Assembly: GCA_002722955.1 (NCBI GenBank) | Contig: PBMZ01000183.1 | Span: 59,793-123,792, forward strand | Origin: Planctomycetaceae bacterium | Lineage (GTDB): Bacteria > Planctomycetota > Planctomycetia > Planctomycetales > Planctomycetaceae | Reading direction: 5' to 3' | Length of the DNA stretch: 64,000 nucleotides | Shown here: in pieces, positions 1 to 9,299 of the stretch | How positions within the stretch are numbered: the first letter of the stretch is position 1 | Layout of the letters: each line of letters begins with the position of its first letter | Position numbers and translations under genes: made by a program | The notes under the pieces: generated by a model | Told to the model about the DNA's origin: nothing | Seen by the model: the letters and a program-made list of their open reading frames with translations, nothing else | The model's database searches: none

Positions 1-855
1 GCACTGTTGATGTTGGCCGCAATTGTCGTCTGCTGGGGTTGTAAGACGACTCCCGTTAGCAACCGTCGCCAACTGAACGTCATCCCCGAATCGCAATTGG
101 TGTCGATGGGGCTGACGTCGTATCAACAGATTCTCTCGAACGAGCAACTGTCGTCGAATCAGCGTTACATCGAAATGATCAATCGGGTCGGGCAACGCAT
201 CGCGGACGTCGTCAGCCAAGAGTATCCCAGTGCGGCTGATTACAAATGGGAATTCAATGTTATCAAGTCTGATCAGATGAATGCCTTCGCGTTGCCCGGT
301 GGCAAAGTTGCTTTTTACGAGGGCATCATTCCCGTGTGTCAGAGCGAAGCTGGCATTGCTGTCGTCATGTCGCACGAGATTGCTCACGCGCTGCTCAATC
401 ATGGGGGCGAACGGATGAGCCAAGAGCTGGTCGCTCAAGGTGTCGGCAAGCTGGTGCAGTTCGGTGCTCGCAATCAAACGGCCGAGCGGCAAGACATGAT
501 AATGAAGGCCTATGGAGTTGGCTCGAAGTACGGAGTATTGCTTCCTTATAGCCGCAAGCAAGAGTCCGAAGCGGACCTTGTTGGTTTGAAGTTGATGGCT
601 AAAGCAGGATACGACCCCAGCGAAGCTCCTCAGTTTTGGGAGCGATTCGGTCAAATCAAAGGAAGCGGCGGCCCGTCCGAGTTCCTTTCCACTCACCCAT
701 CCGATCAACGTCGCGCGACGGCACTGCGAGAACAGTTGCCCGATGCTTTGCAAATATATCGTCTGGAAGCACGAGTCCGCTATGGCATCGGCGACCCCGT
801 AACGCCCGGCGCAGCGCAATCCAACACGGCCTTGCCGGCGAGCGCGAGCAACTAA
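1..855 (+). CDS. M48-family zinc metalloprotease, lipoprotein-like, 5' end cut by window
   Basis: The frame is open from base 1, so the true start is probably upstream of the window. The visible N-terminus is a hydrophobic stretch ending in WGC-KTT, which looks like a lipobox, so the mature protein is probably a membrane-anchored lipoprotein. The zinc motif HEIAH follows about 110 residues later, and a downstream ESEAD stretch supplies the third metal ligand. This is the arrangement of LoiP/BepA-type M48 peptidases that act on envelope proteins. The C-terminal HPSDQRR motif is also typical of the family. The gene ends just before two intergenic repeats. The family call is firm; the substrate is unknown. 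Confidence 0.9.
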   Translation, partial: ALLMLAAIVVCWGCKTTPVSNRRQLNVIPESQLVSMGLTSYQQILSNEQLSSNQRYIEMINRVGQRIADVVSQEYPSAADYKWEFNVIKSDQMNAFALPGGKVAFYEGIIPVCQSEAGIAVVMSHEIAHALLNHGGERMSQELVAQGVGKLVQFGARNQTAERQDMIMKAYGVGSKYGVLLPYSRKQESEADLVGLKLMAKAGYDPSEAPQFWERFGQIKGSGGPSEFLSTHPSDQRRATALREQLPDALQIYRLEARVRYGIGDPVTPGAAQSNTALPASASN

Positions 856-867
856 GCATTGGATAAA

Positions 868-926
868 GTGGCGTAAGCTTCTAGCTTGCGATGCGTCGTG
901 TTTCGCAAGCTGGAAGCTTACGCCAC
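868..926. repeat. Imperfect palindrome, AAGCTT/AGCTTGCG family
   Basis: Two arms of about 24 bases (868-891 and 902-926) form a hairpin around GCGTAAGCTT and its complement AAGCTTACGC. The right arm, 904-926, is identical over 23 bases to 50779-50801, so this is a dispersed repeat family. It follows the stop of the M48 gene and may also act as a transcript end. Confidence 0.75.
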
Positions 927-938
927 CTTAGAGTTCAT

Positions 939-973
939 CCATTGGTCATTGAGACTTGGTCATTGGTCATTCC
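939..973. repeat. CATTGGTCATTGG short-period repeat
   Basis: The segment repeats the unit CATTGGT with interruptions (cattggtcattgagacttggtcattggtcatt). The same words occur at 16051-16132 and 45716-45743, always between genes. Confidence 0.7.
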
Positions 974-1012
974 ACTTCTCCACTTCAATAACTCCTCAAC
1001 ACGAGCCCTCTT

Positions 1013-1513
1013 ATGTTCTTGCTGAGACCAATTCGATTTCTCGTAACGGCACTGGTCGAGGACAACACGCCCAAACGCATGGCGATTGGATTCGCGCTAG
1101 GAGTTGTCGTTGGCCTGGTGCCGAAAGGTAACCTGATCGCTATCACGTTGATGATGCTGTTGGGATTCTTGCGAGTTAACCTTGGAACGGGCATGGTCAC
1201 CGCTTTCATCTTCAGCTGGATTGGCATGCTGTTAGATCCGGTCACGCACATGATTGGCCTCTTCGTGCTGACTCATGAAGCACTGCGTTCGACATGGATC
1301 AGTTTTGGAGACATGCCACTGGCGCCTTGGACGGACTTTAACAACAGCATTGTTCTAGGAAGCTTTCTGCTAGGCCTTGTGCTGGCTTACCCGTCGTACC
1401 GCATTAGCGAACCGTTGTTTGCCAAGTACACACCGGACTGGCGCGAACGGTTGTTGAAACTCAAGATCGTGCATCTCCTTTGGGGCACGGACATCACGAA
1501 CAAACTTACGTGA
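1013..1513 (+). CDS. TIGR03546-family membrane protein (DUF2062-like)
   Basis: The 166-residue protein has several hydrophobic segments (about residues 25-45, 50-75, 80-100 and 115-135), with the GFALGVVVGLVPKGN glycine-rich motif typical of DUF2062/TIGR03546 proteins. The gene lies 13 bases before a TIGR03545-type gene. The two families are normally found side by side, which supports both calls. Function is unknown; it is probably an integral inner-membrane protein. The first ATG gives a sensible N-terminus. Confidence 0.75.
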   Translation: MFLLRPIRFLVTALVEDNTPKRMAIGFALGVVVGLVPKGNLIAITLMMLLGFLRVNLGTGMVTAFIFSWIGMLLDPVTHMIGLFVLTHEALRSTWISFGDMPLAPWTDFNNSIVLGSFLLGLVLAYPSYRISEPLFAKYTPDWRERLLKLKIVHLLWGTDITNKLT

Positions 1514-1526
1514 GCTTGGAGTCGAC

Positions 1527-3428
1527 ATGGACGCGTCGTCATCTGAACCGGAAACGGGAAACCGGGAACCAGAGAAGGCAGACTCGAACGAACAACCAGC
1601 TGCCGCTGAGGAAAATGTCACGGAATCGGCTGCCGAGACCGAGGCCACGGAAGTTGCCGCGCCGGCAAACCCCGATCAAAGCGACTCGTATCTTCGTTGG
1701 AGCTACGTCATCACGCGCGGCATCGTGGCTGGGCTGGTGTGGTCGTTCTTTGCCTATGTCTTCGATCCCATGTTGCATCGCGGTGTGATCATGGGCGGAC
1801 AAAAGGCCGTCGGCGCGAAGGTCGAGATTGAAGGGTTCGCGACCGAGTTCTTTCCGCCCGTTATCAAAGCCAGCAACGTCCAGATCGCCAACAAGTTCAA
1901 GCCAACTAATAACTTGCTTGAGTTCACTCATTTCGAGGGACACGTTGACGGCGCGGCATTACTGCGACGAGCTTACGTCATCGATCGAGGTCGCATTGAT
2001 GGCTTGCAATTCGACACGGACCGCAAAGAGTCCGGACAACTCGACACCAGTGAACCTCCACCCGCCGACGAAACGGAGAGTCCATTCAAAGCAAAGGTCG
2101 AACAGTTCGGAAAGAAGTGGGCGGCTGATTTGCTCGAGCGAGCCAAGCTGGAGACCGACCCGCGACAATTCGAATCCGTTCGTTTGGCCGAGTCCCTAAA
2201 GACCGAATGGGAAGGCGACTTTGACGATCTGAAGGAGCGAGTCGACGGCATCGAAGACGGTGCGGACAAAATTAAAGACGCCATCGAAGACAAATCAGGT
2301 AATACGCTGGACCGAGTTCAACGCTACCAAAAGGCTGCGGCCGACGCGGCGAAGTTACTGAAAGAGGCCGATACAATCCGTCGCGAAGTCGCTGGAATGC
2401 CAGATCGAGCCCGAGTCGATTTGAAGGACTTGGAAGCCGCAAGAGACCGCGATCTGGAAAAGATTAAAGAGAAGATCGACCTCTTAAGAACGGACCCGAA
2501 TCAACTGTCCGAGTTCTTGATGGGACCGGAACTCTATCATCGCATGACCTCGACATTCGATTGGGTCACTTGGACTCACGAACGAATTCAAGAGTTGAAG
2601 AATCAACCCAAGCCCGTTCGATCACGCGGTGAGGACATTGAGTTCCCACATTCGAAACCGCTACCCAAGTTTTTATTGCGGTTGTTAGACATCATGGGCC
2701 AAGGCCAAGTCGCTGGTGAGCCGATGCAGTTCGCGGGCACCTTGACCGGCGTTTCGTCGCAGCCACAGATTTATGCCGATCCGACGGTTCTCCGATTGGA
2801 GGGCAAGGGCAACGGCACGGCTCAGGTCAAAGCCACGATCGATCTTCGTGACGAAGTGCCGAAGAACGTCGTCGCCGTTTTCTACGAAAGCGACGAACCC
2901 GACGCCGCTCGATTGGGCGACAAGAAGAACTTGCGAATCGTCGTTGATTCTGGAAACCTGAAGTGGAGAACCAATGTCGAGACAATCGGCGAAGAGCTTT
3001 CCGGTCAAATCTTCCTGATTCGAGAACCCGTGTCGATGAGCGTGCAACTTGACCCCGACACCGATCCGCGAGTCTCATCAATCTTGCAGCAAGTCATCGG
3101 CAACATTAACCGCGTCGAGGCCGAAGTCGAATTGGCAGGCACCGTCAAGAAACCGACATGGAAGCTGAAATCCAACCTTGGCCCGTCAATCGCCGACGGT
3201 ATCAATGGCATCTTGAAGAAGACGATCGACTCGAAACGCATCCAACTAACGTCCTACATCAACGACCATCGAGACACCAATCGCCGCGACTTGATCAACT
3301 TGATCAACACGGAATACGTCGACGTCGTCAAGAAGCTGAACGTGAATCAGGACAAGCTCAAGAACCTGATACCAAAACAACTCAGCGATCAGCCATTGGA
3401 TACGCTGAAGCAACTCTTTCGCCGGTGA
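1527..3428 (+). CDS. TIGR03545-family protein, single membrane anchor with coiled coil
   Basis: The 633-residue product starts with an acidic, low-complexity tail of about 50 residues. One transmembrane segment follows near residues 65-85 (ITRGIVAGLVWSFFAYVF). Next come an AsmA-like beta region, a charged coiled coil (about 215-330) and a second beta-rich part with LTGVSSQPQIY. This layout matches the TIGR03545 partner of TIGR03546. The pair is probably one operon. It may act in envelope assembly or lipid transport, by analogy with AsmA-like proteins, but that is inference. It ends nine bases from the convergent eutBC stop. Confidence 0.75.
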   Translation: MDASSSEPETGNREPEKADSNEQPAAAEENVTESAAETEATEVAAPANPDQSDSYLRWSYVITRGIVAGLVWSFFAYVFDPMLHRGVIMGGQKAVGAKVEIEGFATEFFPPVIKASNVQIANKFKPTNNLLEFTHFEGHVDGAALLRRAYVIDRGRIDGLQFDTDRKESGQLDTSEPPPADETESPFKAKVEQFGKKWAADLLERAKLETDPRQFESVRLAESLKTEWEGDFDDLKERVDGIEDGADKIKDAIEDKSGNTLDRVQRYQKAAADAAKLLKEADTIRREVAGMPDRARVDLKDLEAARDRDLEKIKEKIDLLRTDPNQLSEFLMGPELYHRMTSTFDWVTWTHERIQELKNQPKPVRSRGEDIEFPHSKPLPKFLLRLLDIMGQGQVAGEPMQFAGTLTGVSSQPQIYADPTVLRLEGKGNGTAQVKATIDLRDEVPKNVVAVFYESDEPDAARLGDKKNLRIVVDSGNLKWRTNVETIGEELSGQIFLIREPVSMSVQLDPDTDPRVSSILQQVIGNINRVEAEVELAGTVKKPTWKLKSNLGPSIADGINGILKKTIDSKRIQLTSYINDHRDTNRRDLINLINTEYVDVVKKLNVNQDKLKNLIPKQLSDQPLDTLKQLFRR

Positions 3429-3437
3429 TGCTCAGGC

Positions 3438-5717
3438 TCAAACGAGCTGATTCAGAATCTTGACCGTTTCAAGTGCACCGAGTGTTGGCTCAAGCGCCGT
3501 CGATGCCACGCCGGAGACGACCTTGGTGATGTTGTGATCGACTTCACCCGACTTGCCCCAAGTTTGACCATTCGGTGCGGTGATGTAGATAGAAAACGTG
3601 TAGTGGCCTGTGCCCGGACGTTCGCCGATGATGTGCAGGATCGCTCGGTTGTTGGGCAAATTGCCGTACAAGGTCTCGCCGATGCGGTAGCCTGCGCGGA
3701 CTCGGCCGGAGTTGACAACGATGTTTTCCTTGGCTGGACGATAGCCGTCTTGAACGAGCGATTGCCGCAGTTGCTTCAAGAACGGAGCTAAGTGGCCTTT
3801 CTGCATGATCGATAAGGCATTCAATCCATCCGAGATGACGATTTGAAGGTTCGTCTTGCCATTTTGCTTCTTTCTCAGATTGGTTAGATCGCGGTTTGAG
3901 CGATCGGTGAGTTGCTCGCCCGATTCGGGGTGCAGTATGTAGTCGTTTCGGTCGGCGGATCGTGTTGTGACAAGGAACGCGTCGGGAATGGACTCGATGA
4001 ATTCTGGTTTGAGTTCTGCCCAGATGCTCTCTTTGGCTTCATCGTAGATTCGCGTGATGTCAGTCTTGAGTTTCGGGGCCAAGTCCCATGATTTGCGACC
4101 GTGACCCTCGGCGATGAACACGCCCCGGCCGCGGACTTCGGCAAGTTGGCGTTGACCTTCGGCTCGGATTTCCGCCTCGGGACGACCGTCGCCTTTGCGA
4201 CGTTGATATTGAATGTAAAGAAAAATGGGATCGGCAAAGTTCTCGCTTGGCTGGCCTTTGGCGTTGACGATGTTCATATTCTGGAAGAAGTTCCAGACGC
4301 GGTCATCGACCTTGTACCCGAACCGCTCACGCAGTCGGACATGATCTTGAAAGCCTGTTGTCAGGTAGCCCAACATCGGATCGATCTTCGTTGGCAGTGC
4401 CATCAAGTACGCGGGGTTGGCTGGCATAATCTCGTTTAGACACCAATCCAGATCATCCAGCGAGACGTCCATGTGCAGCGTGGAACAAACATCCAGACCG
4501 ATGCACAAACCGTGCAGCTTGCCCATGACGATGTCTTCCAAACAACATCGGACAAGCTGTTCCTTAGTACGAAACACTTCGGGGCCGATGAAGCCGGCGA
4601 CGTCGTTCAGATGCACCCAGGGTTTGGACTTCGAACCAGCTCTTGTCTGAGCCGCGGCAACTTGTTGGGTTAGTGCGCGGGCAAAGCCATACTTTCGCGA
4701 CTCGTGTAAGACCATGTCGAATCCGTGAGAATGACCGTTTGTGAAGTCGGCCCCTTGCCCGGTCTCGAAGTACAAGCCGTATTGGCCGTCGCGAGTCGCC
4801 GCGTGCTTGGCCATCTTCTCGACGGAGATGTCGAATGTCTTGTTGGCGTTGTCGCAGCCAGCAATGCTTTGAAACCATAAGGCCGTGCTGCCGGGATCGG
4901 TCTGTTCCACCTCGGCCTGGACATCAATGTGAGAAAGCACGCATTGCGGAATGACGTGAGCCAATTCGCAAGTCGTCAGCACATCCTTCAGCGTTCGTTC
5001 AATTGCGAGTACAGATGCGGGATCGCTGGAAACTGGATTCGTGCCGAGCACCACATCGCCGACACCGTACGACCAGCCATCGAAGACTTGCCAGCGTATA
5101 TCGTCAACATTGTCGGTTGGCGAGTTAGGTTGAATGCGCGCGCCAAGATACCCTCTGGCACCAATGCCACTTCCTGGCAGAGGGTTAAAGATTTTCGATC
5201 CAACAGCGATTAGCTCCTGGTTACTCATCAACTTGACAACGCAGCCGATCACATCGCTCGAGAGTCCCGGCATCAGCGTTTTGATCTGAGGCTCGGTCTT
5301 TTCGAGCAAGAACCACTTCAATTGGCCAAGCGTCTTTTTGGACAACGCATTTGATAACTTGGCGTCAACCGTCTCGTTCAGCAGTTTGAACAGACCGTCT
5401 CGATGCGGCGGATGTTTGTCGATGCCACCAATCGTCGCGTTGGCAAGCAGTTTGCGGGCGTTGCCGCGAGACGCTAGATCAGCGGCGGCGATGCCAACGA
5501 TTTCATCGCCTTCCTTGAATTCGTTCGCGGCACCGAGGAGTTGTTTATAGAGCGTCTCGTTGAATGAACCTTTAACGCGCTGAATATAAGCAAAGGCATC
5601 TTCACTCGCGATGACGTCTGGGACCGAAACGCCTTGCGATTCGGCAGCGAAGCCGCGGCCTAGTGCGAGGGAGAGAGTGCCAGCAGTAACGCCGTTGAGA
5701 AATGTTCTACGCCTCAT
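3438..5717 (-). CDS. eutBC: Fused ethanolamine ammonia-lyase EutB-EutC with Tat signal
   Basis: The 759-residue product joins both subunits of the adenosylcobalamin-dependent enzyme that splits ethanolamine into acetaldehyde and ammonia. The EutB part (about residues 40-500) keeps RIQPN (194-198), GTNPV (225-229) and YFETGQG (316-322), matching substrate-binding Arg, Gln, Asn and Glu positions of the large subunit. The EutC part (about 550-759) keeps VISDGLNAL and IIGERPG, linked to B12 binding. The N-terminus MRRRTFLNGVTAGTL is a twin-arginine signal, which is odd because ethanolamine ammonia-lyase is normally cytosolic. ATG 5717 is preferred over 5723 because GAGG lies seven bases before it. 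No reactivase (eutA) or shell genes are nearby. Confidence 0.88.
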   Translation of the reverse strand: MRRRTFLNGVTAGTLSLALGRGFAAESQGVSVPDVIASEDAFAYIQRVKGSFNETLYKQLLGAANEFKEGDEIVGIAAADLASRGNARKLLANATIGGIDKHPPHRDGLFKLLNETVDAKLSNALSKKTLGQLKWFLLEKTEPQIKTLMPGLSSDVIGCVVKLMSNQELIAVGSKIFNPLPGSGIGARGYLGARIQPNSPTDNVDDIRWQVFDGWSYGVGDVVLGTNPVSSDPASVLAIERTLKDVLTTCELAHVIPQCVLSHIDVQAEVEQTDPGSTALWFQSIAGCDNANKTFDISVEKMAKHAATRDGQYGLYFETGQGADFTNGHSHGFDMVLHESRKYGFARALTQQVAAAQTRAGSKSKPWVHLNDVAGFIGPEVFRTKEQLVRCCLEDIVMGKLHGLCIGLDVCSTLHMDVSLDDLDWCLNEIMPANPAYLMALPTKIDPMLGYLTTGFQDHVRLRERFGYKVDDRVWNFFQNMNIVNAKGQPSENFADPIFLYIQYQRRKGDGRPEAEIRAEGQRQLAEVRGRGVFIAEGHGRKSWDLAPKLKTDITRIYDEAKESIWAELKPEFIESIPDAFLVTTRSADRNDYILHPESGEQLTDRSNRDLTNLRKKQNGKTNLQIVISDGLNALSIMQKGHLAPFLKQLRQSLVQDGYRPAKENIVVNSGRVRAGYRIGETLYGNLPNNRAILHIIGERPGTGHYTFSIYITAPNGQTWGKSGEVDHNITKVVSGVASTALEPTLGALETVKILNQLV

Positions 5718-5827
5718 CGTCATGCCTCGCGGGTAGAATGCGGACGGAGCCGAGTACACTTGTGTGAGCAATTCTCAATTGAGTTGAGGGTGGCTGGGGA
5801 CGAGCCACCCGCCAATTCACGCCATTG

Positions 5828-6661
5828 CTACTTCTTCGTTGCCGCTCGGATTGCTTTCGCCGCAGCTTCGGCTCGGAAGTCAATTAGGCGGTGGCCCCAC
5901 TTAATTGTCTCATCCAACGGAGCTAAGTCGACACCGTTAATTCGGAATTTTCCAGCTTTGATCCGTTGTTTTGCTCGGACGCTGTTAGGATCAACGGCGG
6001 CCATCATGGCTGTCATGCCGAAGTCGTCGTGATATCCCTCGGGTGTTTGCTTGACTCCGTTTTCTTCCAAGTACTTGGTGACGTCGGGAAAGTTGTAGTA
6101 CTCGGCAATATAATGCACCATGCTCCCGCTGCTTTGCCATCTCTTGCTCAAGACAGCAGCCACCTTTTTCATGCCAGCTTGATTTCCGCCGCTGTCGCCG
6201 ATCAACACGATGTCCGTAAAGCCGTGTTGTCGCAACGATGCGCAGATATCGGTGAGTAAAGCAGCGAATGTTTCCTCAGTGACGCTAATCGTACCGGGGT
6301 ACTTCATGTGGACTGTCGGCGGATCGATGTCGCCTTCCGGGACAAAGGGCACGATCGGGGCAACGAGTGCATTGCCAAGCTTCCTTGCCAATACGTCGGT
6401 CGCCCCTTTCAAGACGACGTTGTGCTTGCCTGTAACCAAGTAAGGCCCGTTTTGTTCAACTCCGCCCGTGGCAACAATGGCAGTCGTCTTGCCGTCAACA
6501 ATCGCATCACGAACTTCCATCCAAGTCATGTCTTCGATGAAAACGGTGTCCGTGCCCTCAATGGTGCGTTTCGAGTTTGGATCGGGATTGATGGGATCAG
6601 GAGTCGCCGCGAAAAAGAAACTGGCAACAGCAACGCTTGCTAAGGAAATCGTGCGAATCAT
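5828..6661 (-). CDS. Creatininase-family secreted hydrolase
   Basis: The 277-residue protein has a signal peptide (IRTISLASVAVASFFFA) and the creatininase core: VATGGVEQNGP near the metal site, IVPFVPEGD, MKYPGTISV and LIGDSGGNQ. Creatininase-family amidohydrolases use a binuclear metal centre. The canonical E and H of the metal site (usually GS.EQHGPHLP) appear changed to GVEQNGPYLVTGKHN, so the substrate may differ from creatinine. ATG 6661 was chosen because upstream codons read as non-coding and this start begins the signal peptide. It is co-directional with eutBC and may share its transcript. Confidence 0.82.
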   Translation of the reverse strand: MIRTISLASVAVASFFFAATPDPINPDPNSKRTIEGTDTVFIEDMTWMEVRDAIVDGKTTAIVATGGVEQNGPYLVTGKHNVVLKGATDVLARKLGNALVAPIVPFVPEGDIDPPTVHMKYPGTISVTEETFAALLTDICASLRQHGFTDIVLIGDSGGNQAGMKKVAAVLSKRWQSSGSMVHYIAEYYNFPDVTKYLEENGVKQTPEGYHDDFGMTAMMAAVDPNSVRAKQRIKAGKFRINGVDLAPLDETIKWGHRLIDFRAEAAAKAIRAATKK

Positions 6662-6760
6662 TGAGTGACCTGCTTTAAACTTATGGCTTGAATGAACAGA
6701 AGATCGCAAAGGAACGAATGCCCCACTTTGCGACCTTCTGCTCAAGAATCAACGCAAACG

Positions 6761-7927
6761 TCAGTCGGCCAACTTTCGCATCCGCAGTCCTCCGCCGCCG
6801 GGCACGATTTCTCCTCGACGGATCGTGGTACTAGCGATCAGTAGTTCGTTGCCGACGCGATCTTGACGATAACTGTCTGTAAAGACGAAACGGCCCTCGC
6901 GTTTCTCGAGCACGGCGATGTCCGCTACCGTGCCAACTTTGAGCGTGCCAATCTCGTCTTGTTGTTTCAATACAGCCGCCGGTTCCGACGTCGACCGTGC
7001 GATGACTTCTTCTAGCGGCATGCCGAGGTACAAAAACTTCGACATCGTCGTCGTCATATCATAAACCGGACCGTGAATGTTCTTGACATGCAAGTCCGTG
7101 CTGATGGTTGTTGGAGGCAGACCTTGCTCGAGCGCTGCTTCACAGACTTCCCACTGAAAACTGCCGAAACCGTGAGCAACGTCGAAGATGACGCCTCGCT
7201 CGGCCGCGTCTCGAACAGCATCGTAGACCTTACCGCCTGGATCGAGAACACGGGTGCTGCCGCCTTTGAAGCAGTGAGTAATACAGTCACCCGGTTCCAT
7301 GTGTTCGAGCATTTCGGGAATCGTCATCGGCGATTCGCCAATGTGTACCATTAGCCAAGTCTCGGATTCGCGAGCCGCACGCACGGCGTCCATAAAATTG
7401 TCTCGGCCGTCTTCGCCATCGCCGATGATGTGTTTGCCGGCGCGAATCTTGACGCCGACAGCAACACCGGGATTGTCGCGAATGGTCTTCACGGCGCCGT
7501 CAGGATCTGCATAGCGGCGATCCATCAACTCGCCCAAGTTCGCAGCGACCAACCCGACACAACAGAGATTGACGAGTGCTTCGAGATGCGTTTCGCAGCG
7601 TTCAACGACGTCGCGCCGGAATCCCTCGAAGTTGTACGACCCCGCAGTTCCTGCATCCAACATCGTGGTCACACCACCAGCCGCACACAGGGAATCAGGA
7701 TCGAGACCCAATGGAGCGTGGCCTCGATAAGCATGCATGTGAATATCGATCAGGCCCGGAGTCACCAATAGCCCGCGGCCATCGACGGTAAACGTCGCCT
7801 CGGCGTCTTCAATTTTTTCTTCAACCGTGTGAATCAAACCGTTCAGAATTCCAATGTCGCGAACGCCGCGAAGATTCTGAGATGGGTCGATTACCTCGCC
7901 TTGCCGAATAAGTACGTCGAATTGCAT
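6761..7927 (-). CDS. Amidohydrolase/deacetylase-family metallohydrolase
   Basis: The 388-residue TIM-barrel protein begins with a beta-sandwich strand (FDVLIRQGEVIDP) and carries the metal motif IDIHMHAY (HxH). It has a candidate bridging lysine in VKIRAGKHI, later histidines (MVHIGES and ITHCF) and a terminal Asp region (TISTDLH). This is the amidohydrolase superfamily, close to dihydroorotase and D-glucosaminate or N-acyl-amino-acid deacetylases. ATG 7927 is preferred to the GTG nine bases upstream because AAAGGTGAT precedes it at ribosome-binding distance. The substrate cannot be read from sequence. Its neighbour is a creatininase-like hydrolase, which suggests amide or cyclic-amide catabolism. 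Confidence 0.82.
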   Translation of the reverse strand: MQFDVLIRQGEVIDPSQNLRGVRDIGILNGLIHTVEEKIEDAEATFTVDGRGLLVTPGLIDIHMHAYRGHAPLGLDPDSLCAAGGVTTMLDAGTAGSYNFEGFRRDVVERCETHLEALVNLCCVGLVAANLGELMDRRYADPDGAVKTIRDNPGVAVGVKIRAGKHIIGDGEDGRDNFMDAVRAARESETWLMVHIGESPMTIPEMLEHMEPGDCITHCFKGGSTRVLDPGGKVYDAVRDAAERGVIFDVAHGFGSFQWEVCEAALEQGLPPTTISTDLHVKNIHGPVYDMTTTMSKFLYLGMPLEEVIARSTSEPAAVLKQQDEIGTLKVGTVADIAVLEKREGRFVFTDSYRQDRVGNELLIASTTIRRGEIVPGGGGLRMRKLAD

Positions 7928-8117
7928 ACGGATCACCTTTCGAACGATTGCTTGCTGTGTTCCTCATTGCACGCGAATCGCTTTCGAAAAGCAAGCAGCA
8001 TGGAAGACAAATGCGGCCATTGACCGAACACGTGCCCAGCCCGATAATCAAATAGTCGACTCGGTGTGTTCTTCATTGCACCGAATCTAGTTTCCCGTTC
8101 GTAACGCGACTTTGATC

Positions 8118-9296
8118 ATGTCGAAATGGTTGGCGAAAGCCAAGAACATCGCTGGCACAAATCCCATCGTGCCAACATCGCAACCCTTTGAACTCAAGTG
8201 CCCTTGTGGGCAAGAGATCAAAGGCGAACGTCGTGCTACGTTTCGACGCGTGCTCTGCAAAGAGTGCGGCGAACCGTTCTTCGTGCTGCCCAACGATGTC
8301 TACCCTCGACCTAAACCCAAAAAGAAGAAGTCGCGGACAAGAGCCCAAAAGGGCCGCAGCAAGAATCTTGCCGTCTCACCGTTCGCGGGAATTGGCGATC
8401 AGGTCGCTGACATTAAGGTCAAGATCAAGCAGCGAGCCGACGCCTCGGCGTCAAAGGCCAAAGAGTCGATCAAAGCCAAAGCCGGCACGGTTCGGCGGAT
8501 TGTCACGCCATTTCGCCTGGTCTTAGTTGCCATCGTTGGTTTGGTCATCGGCACGATGATCTCTGTGCAAAGTTCTCGCGCCAAAGCCAACGCCGCCGTC
8601 GTCATGCGTGAAGCGGCTGAGTTAGGCTTCGAGGCCTTGCGGGAGCAGGAGCTAGAAGAAGCGGCCACACACTTCGACGTCGCCGCGAAAGCGTCGCGAA
8701 CTGCAGGGCTCGACGATCCGTACGCGCGGCTCGTGCGACAGATGAATTTTGAAACGCAAACCATCGAGCATCTCGCCACAAGTTCGATCTACGAAGCGAT
8801 TCTTGAGGCCAATCAGCACGCCGCCAACGACACCATGAAACGGTGGAAGATTCACTTCGAGTTACATTACACCAAACCGTGGTTTGTCTTTCAGGGCGAG
8901 ATTCGTCAGCGGCCGAATCCCGATGAGGAGAGCAACACAAAACTGTACGAGTTGCAATTTCCACTAGCCGTCAGCAATCGGCACGTCGTCATTATCTTCG
9001 AGTCGCCATCGCTCGATCGATTGGAGTCTGCGGCACCTGTGGCTGACGTGGATTCGTTCGCCGCCAAACCACAATTTGCCATCTTTGCCGCGCAACTTCA
9101 GGATTGTGAGTTGCACGATAACGGCTCGGAATGGCAAATCCGCGCGAAGCCAGGAAGCGCGTTCTTGTGGTCAAACTATGACTTGTTGATGGAGACAGGA
9201 ATGGGACCGGACGAAATCGTCCCGGAAACTGCACTGCGTGCCGTCTTGTCACGTCAAACCGACATACAGGGGCTAGCGGACAGACTCCGGAGGTGA
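8118..9296 (+). CDS. Zinc-ribbon, single-pass membrane protein of unknown function
   Basis: The 392-residue product has an N-terminal zinc ribbon (CPCGQEI about residue 29, then CKECGEPF). A basic Lys-Arg linker (KPKKKKSR) follows, then one transmembrane helix near residues 135-155 (RLVLVAIVGLVIGTMISV) and an extracytoplasmic alpha-helical region with a TPR-like AAELGFEALREQELEEAATHF segment. This architecture is common in planctomycetes but no function is known. ATG 8118 is chosen over the TTG two codons upstream. The stop TGA is followed three bases later by the GTG of the next gene, and GGAGG for that gene lies inside this gene's last codons. The pair is therefore coupled. Confidence 0.7.
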   Translation: MSKWLAKAKNIAGTNPIVPTSQPFELKCPCGQEIKGERRATFRRVLCKECGEPFFVLPNDVYPRPKPKKKKSRTRAQKGRSKNLAVSPFAGIGDQVADIKVKIKQRADASASKAKESIKAKAGTVRRIVTPFRLVLVAIVGLVIGTMISVQSSRAKANAAVVMREAAELGFEALREQELEEAATHFDVAAKASRTAGLDDPYARLVRQMNFETQTIEHLATSSIYEAILEANQHAANDTMKRWKIHFELHYTKPWFVFQGEIRQRPNPDEESNTKLYELQFPLAVSNRHVVIIFESPSLDRLESAAPVADVDSFAAKPQFAIFAAQLQDCELHDNGSEWQIRAKPGSAFLWSNYDLLMETGMGPDEIVPETALRAVLSRQTDIQGLADRLRR

Positions 9297-9299
9297 CTT

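Noticed and set aside
5717..5771. Longer eutBC start at the upstream codon
   Set aside because: It would bury the Tat signal behind about 18 residues; GAGG before ATG 5717 fits better.
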